Both the position numbers and the translations under genes were made by a program. 12,975 bases of DNA from Streptomycetaceae bacterium (GTDB lineage Bacteria > Actinomycetota > Actinomycetes > Nanopelagicales > Nanopelagicaceae): assembly GCA_027488165.1 (NCBI GenBank), contig JAIYCF010000068.1, forward strand, positions 1-12,975, in the 5' to 3' direction. A model generated the notes under the pieces. It was not told the origin of the DNA. It searched no databases and was given only the letters and a program-made list of their open reading frames with translations. Below are positions 12,739-12,975 of this stretch, piece after piece. The stretch's first letter is position 1; each line of letters begins with the position of its first letter.

Positions 12739-12975
12739 TGGTATTTCACCAACAGCGCTTACCAACTCGTTAAATGCCAAGTCGATTTTCCCCTTAGTTT
12801 CTTGATCTAACTTAAATCCGACTGGACCACGTTGGTTGGTATTGCTGAAGATTCCTTGCTTAACCAACAAATACTTCTCTACTGCCACATAAGCATCCAA
12901 GGTGGTTTGGAACGAAATCAACTTTGCCAGAGGTGCATGAATTGCTTTGGCAGTAACCAGATCTTTCCGTTCAAG
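12733..12975 (-). CDS. Partial CDS, probable dihydrodipicolinate synthase family protein (C-terminus)
   Basis: The frame is open from the right window edge to TAA 12733 (80 codons), so the gene starts outside the window. The in-frame TTG at 12921 is not its start. The sequence has the C-terminal helical pattern of the DapA/N-acetylneuraminate lyase/KDG aldolase family: AIHAPLAKLISFQTTLDAY, then VEKYLLVKQGIF, the RGPVGFKLDQET turn, and a final helix ending NELVSAVG. These enzymes are class I aldolases or dehydratases acting on pyruvate and 2-oxo acids; the Schiff-base lysine would lie upstream and is not seen. It converges on the RraA-family gene. Identity rests on a short C-terminal segment only. 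Confidence 0.6.
   Translation of the reverse strand, partial: LERKDLVTAKAIHAPLAKLISFQTTLDAYVAVEKYLLVKQGIFSNTNQRGPVGFKLDQETKGKIDLAFNELVSAVGEIPN

Noticed and set aside
12733..12921. Stand-alone 62-codon gene starting at TTG 12921
   Set aside because: The frame continues open to the window edge and the sequence resembles the C-terminus of a longer aldolase-family protein.

Overview
The window looks like a chromosomal segment of a streamlined, moderate-GC actinobacterium, possibly of the freshwater Nanopelagicales/Planktophila type. The grounds are leaderless start sites with a TANNNT -10 box exactly 6 nt before the start codon, a tRNA without an encoded CCA, Ser/Pro/Ala-rich secreted proteins, very short intergenic gaps and one giant repetitive surface-protein gene. 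The taxonomic call is an inference; no marker gene is present.

Left part (1-1834, all minus strand): three secreted or membrane-tethered small proteins are transcribed leftwards. The first (1115-1834) has a Ser/Pro-rich stalk. The other two (321-1004, and the partial gene at 1-191) belong to one paralogous family. They share an N-terminal hydrophobic segment ending in STFAA, a Gln-Gly motif followed by Ala-Cys, and a second Cys after a Gly-Leu-Asp motif (the second Cys lies outside the window in the partial gene). The leader of 321-1004 can fold as an H-type pseudoknot.

Middle-left (1899-3103, plus strand): a tight two-gene operon diverges from the secreted genes. It encodes a two-TM membrane protein and a small MotB-like protein with the Tyr-Ala-Asp proton-channel motif and a degenerate OmpA-like tail. 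By analogy with MotAB, TolQR, ExbBD and ZorAB it is a candidate ion-driven stator pair.

Centre (3100-11635, minus strand): a two-gene operon holds a third member of the small secreted family (start argued to be GTG at 11635), overlapping by 8 bp a 2652-residue secreted giant. The giant has a signal peptide, an unrecognised N-terminal region, about twelve Ig/cadherin-like repeats, a LamG-like lectin domain, a 245-residue glycine-rich domain that appears nested inside one Ig-like repeat, Big_3/MBG-type repeats and a C-terminal IPT/TIG domain. It has no LPXTG or C-terminal membrane anchor.

Right part (11704-12975): tRNA-Lys(TTT) closes the surface-protein block. It is followed by about 290 bp without a gene, an RraA/HMG-aldolase family gene (plus strand), and the C-terminal end of a probable dihydrodipicolinate-synthase-family gene (minus strand, running off the window). 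These look like ordinary metabolic genes outside the surface block.

The most interesting reading is that the stator-like pair, the small secreted paralogs and the giant adhesin form one cell-surface system. That link rests on gene proximity and shared motifs only.
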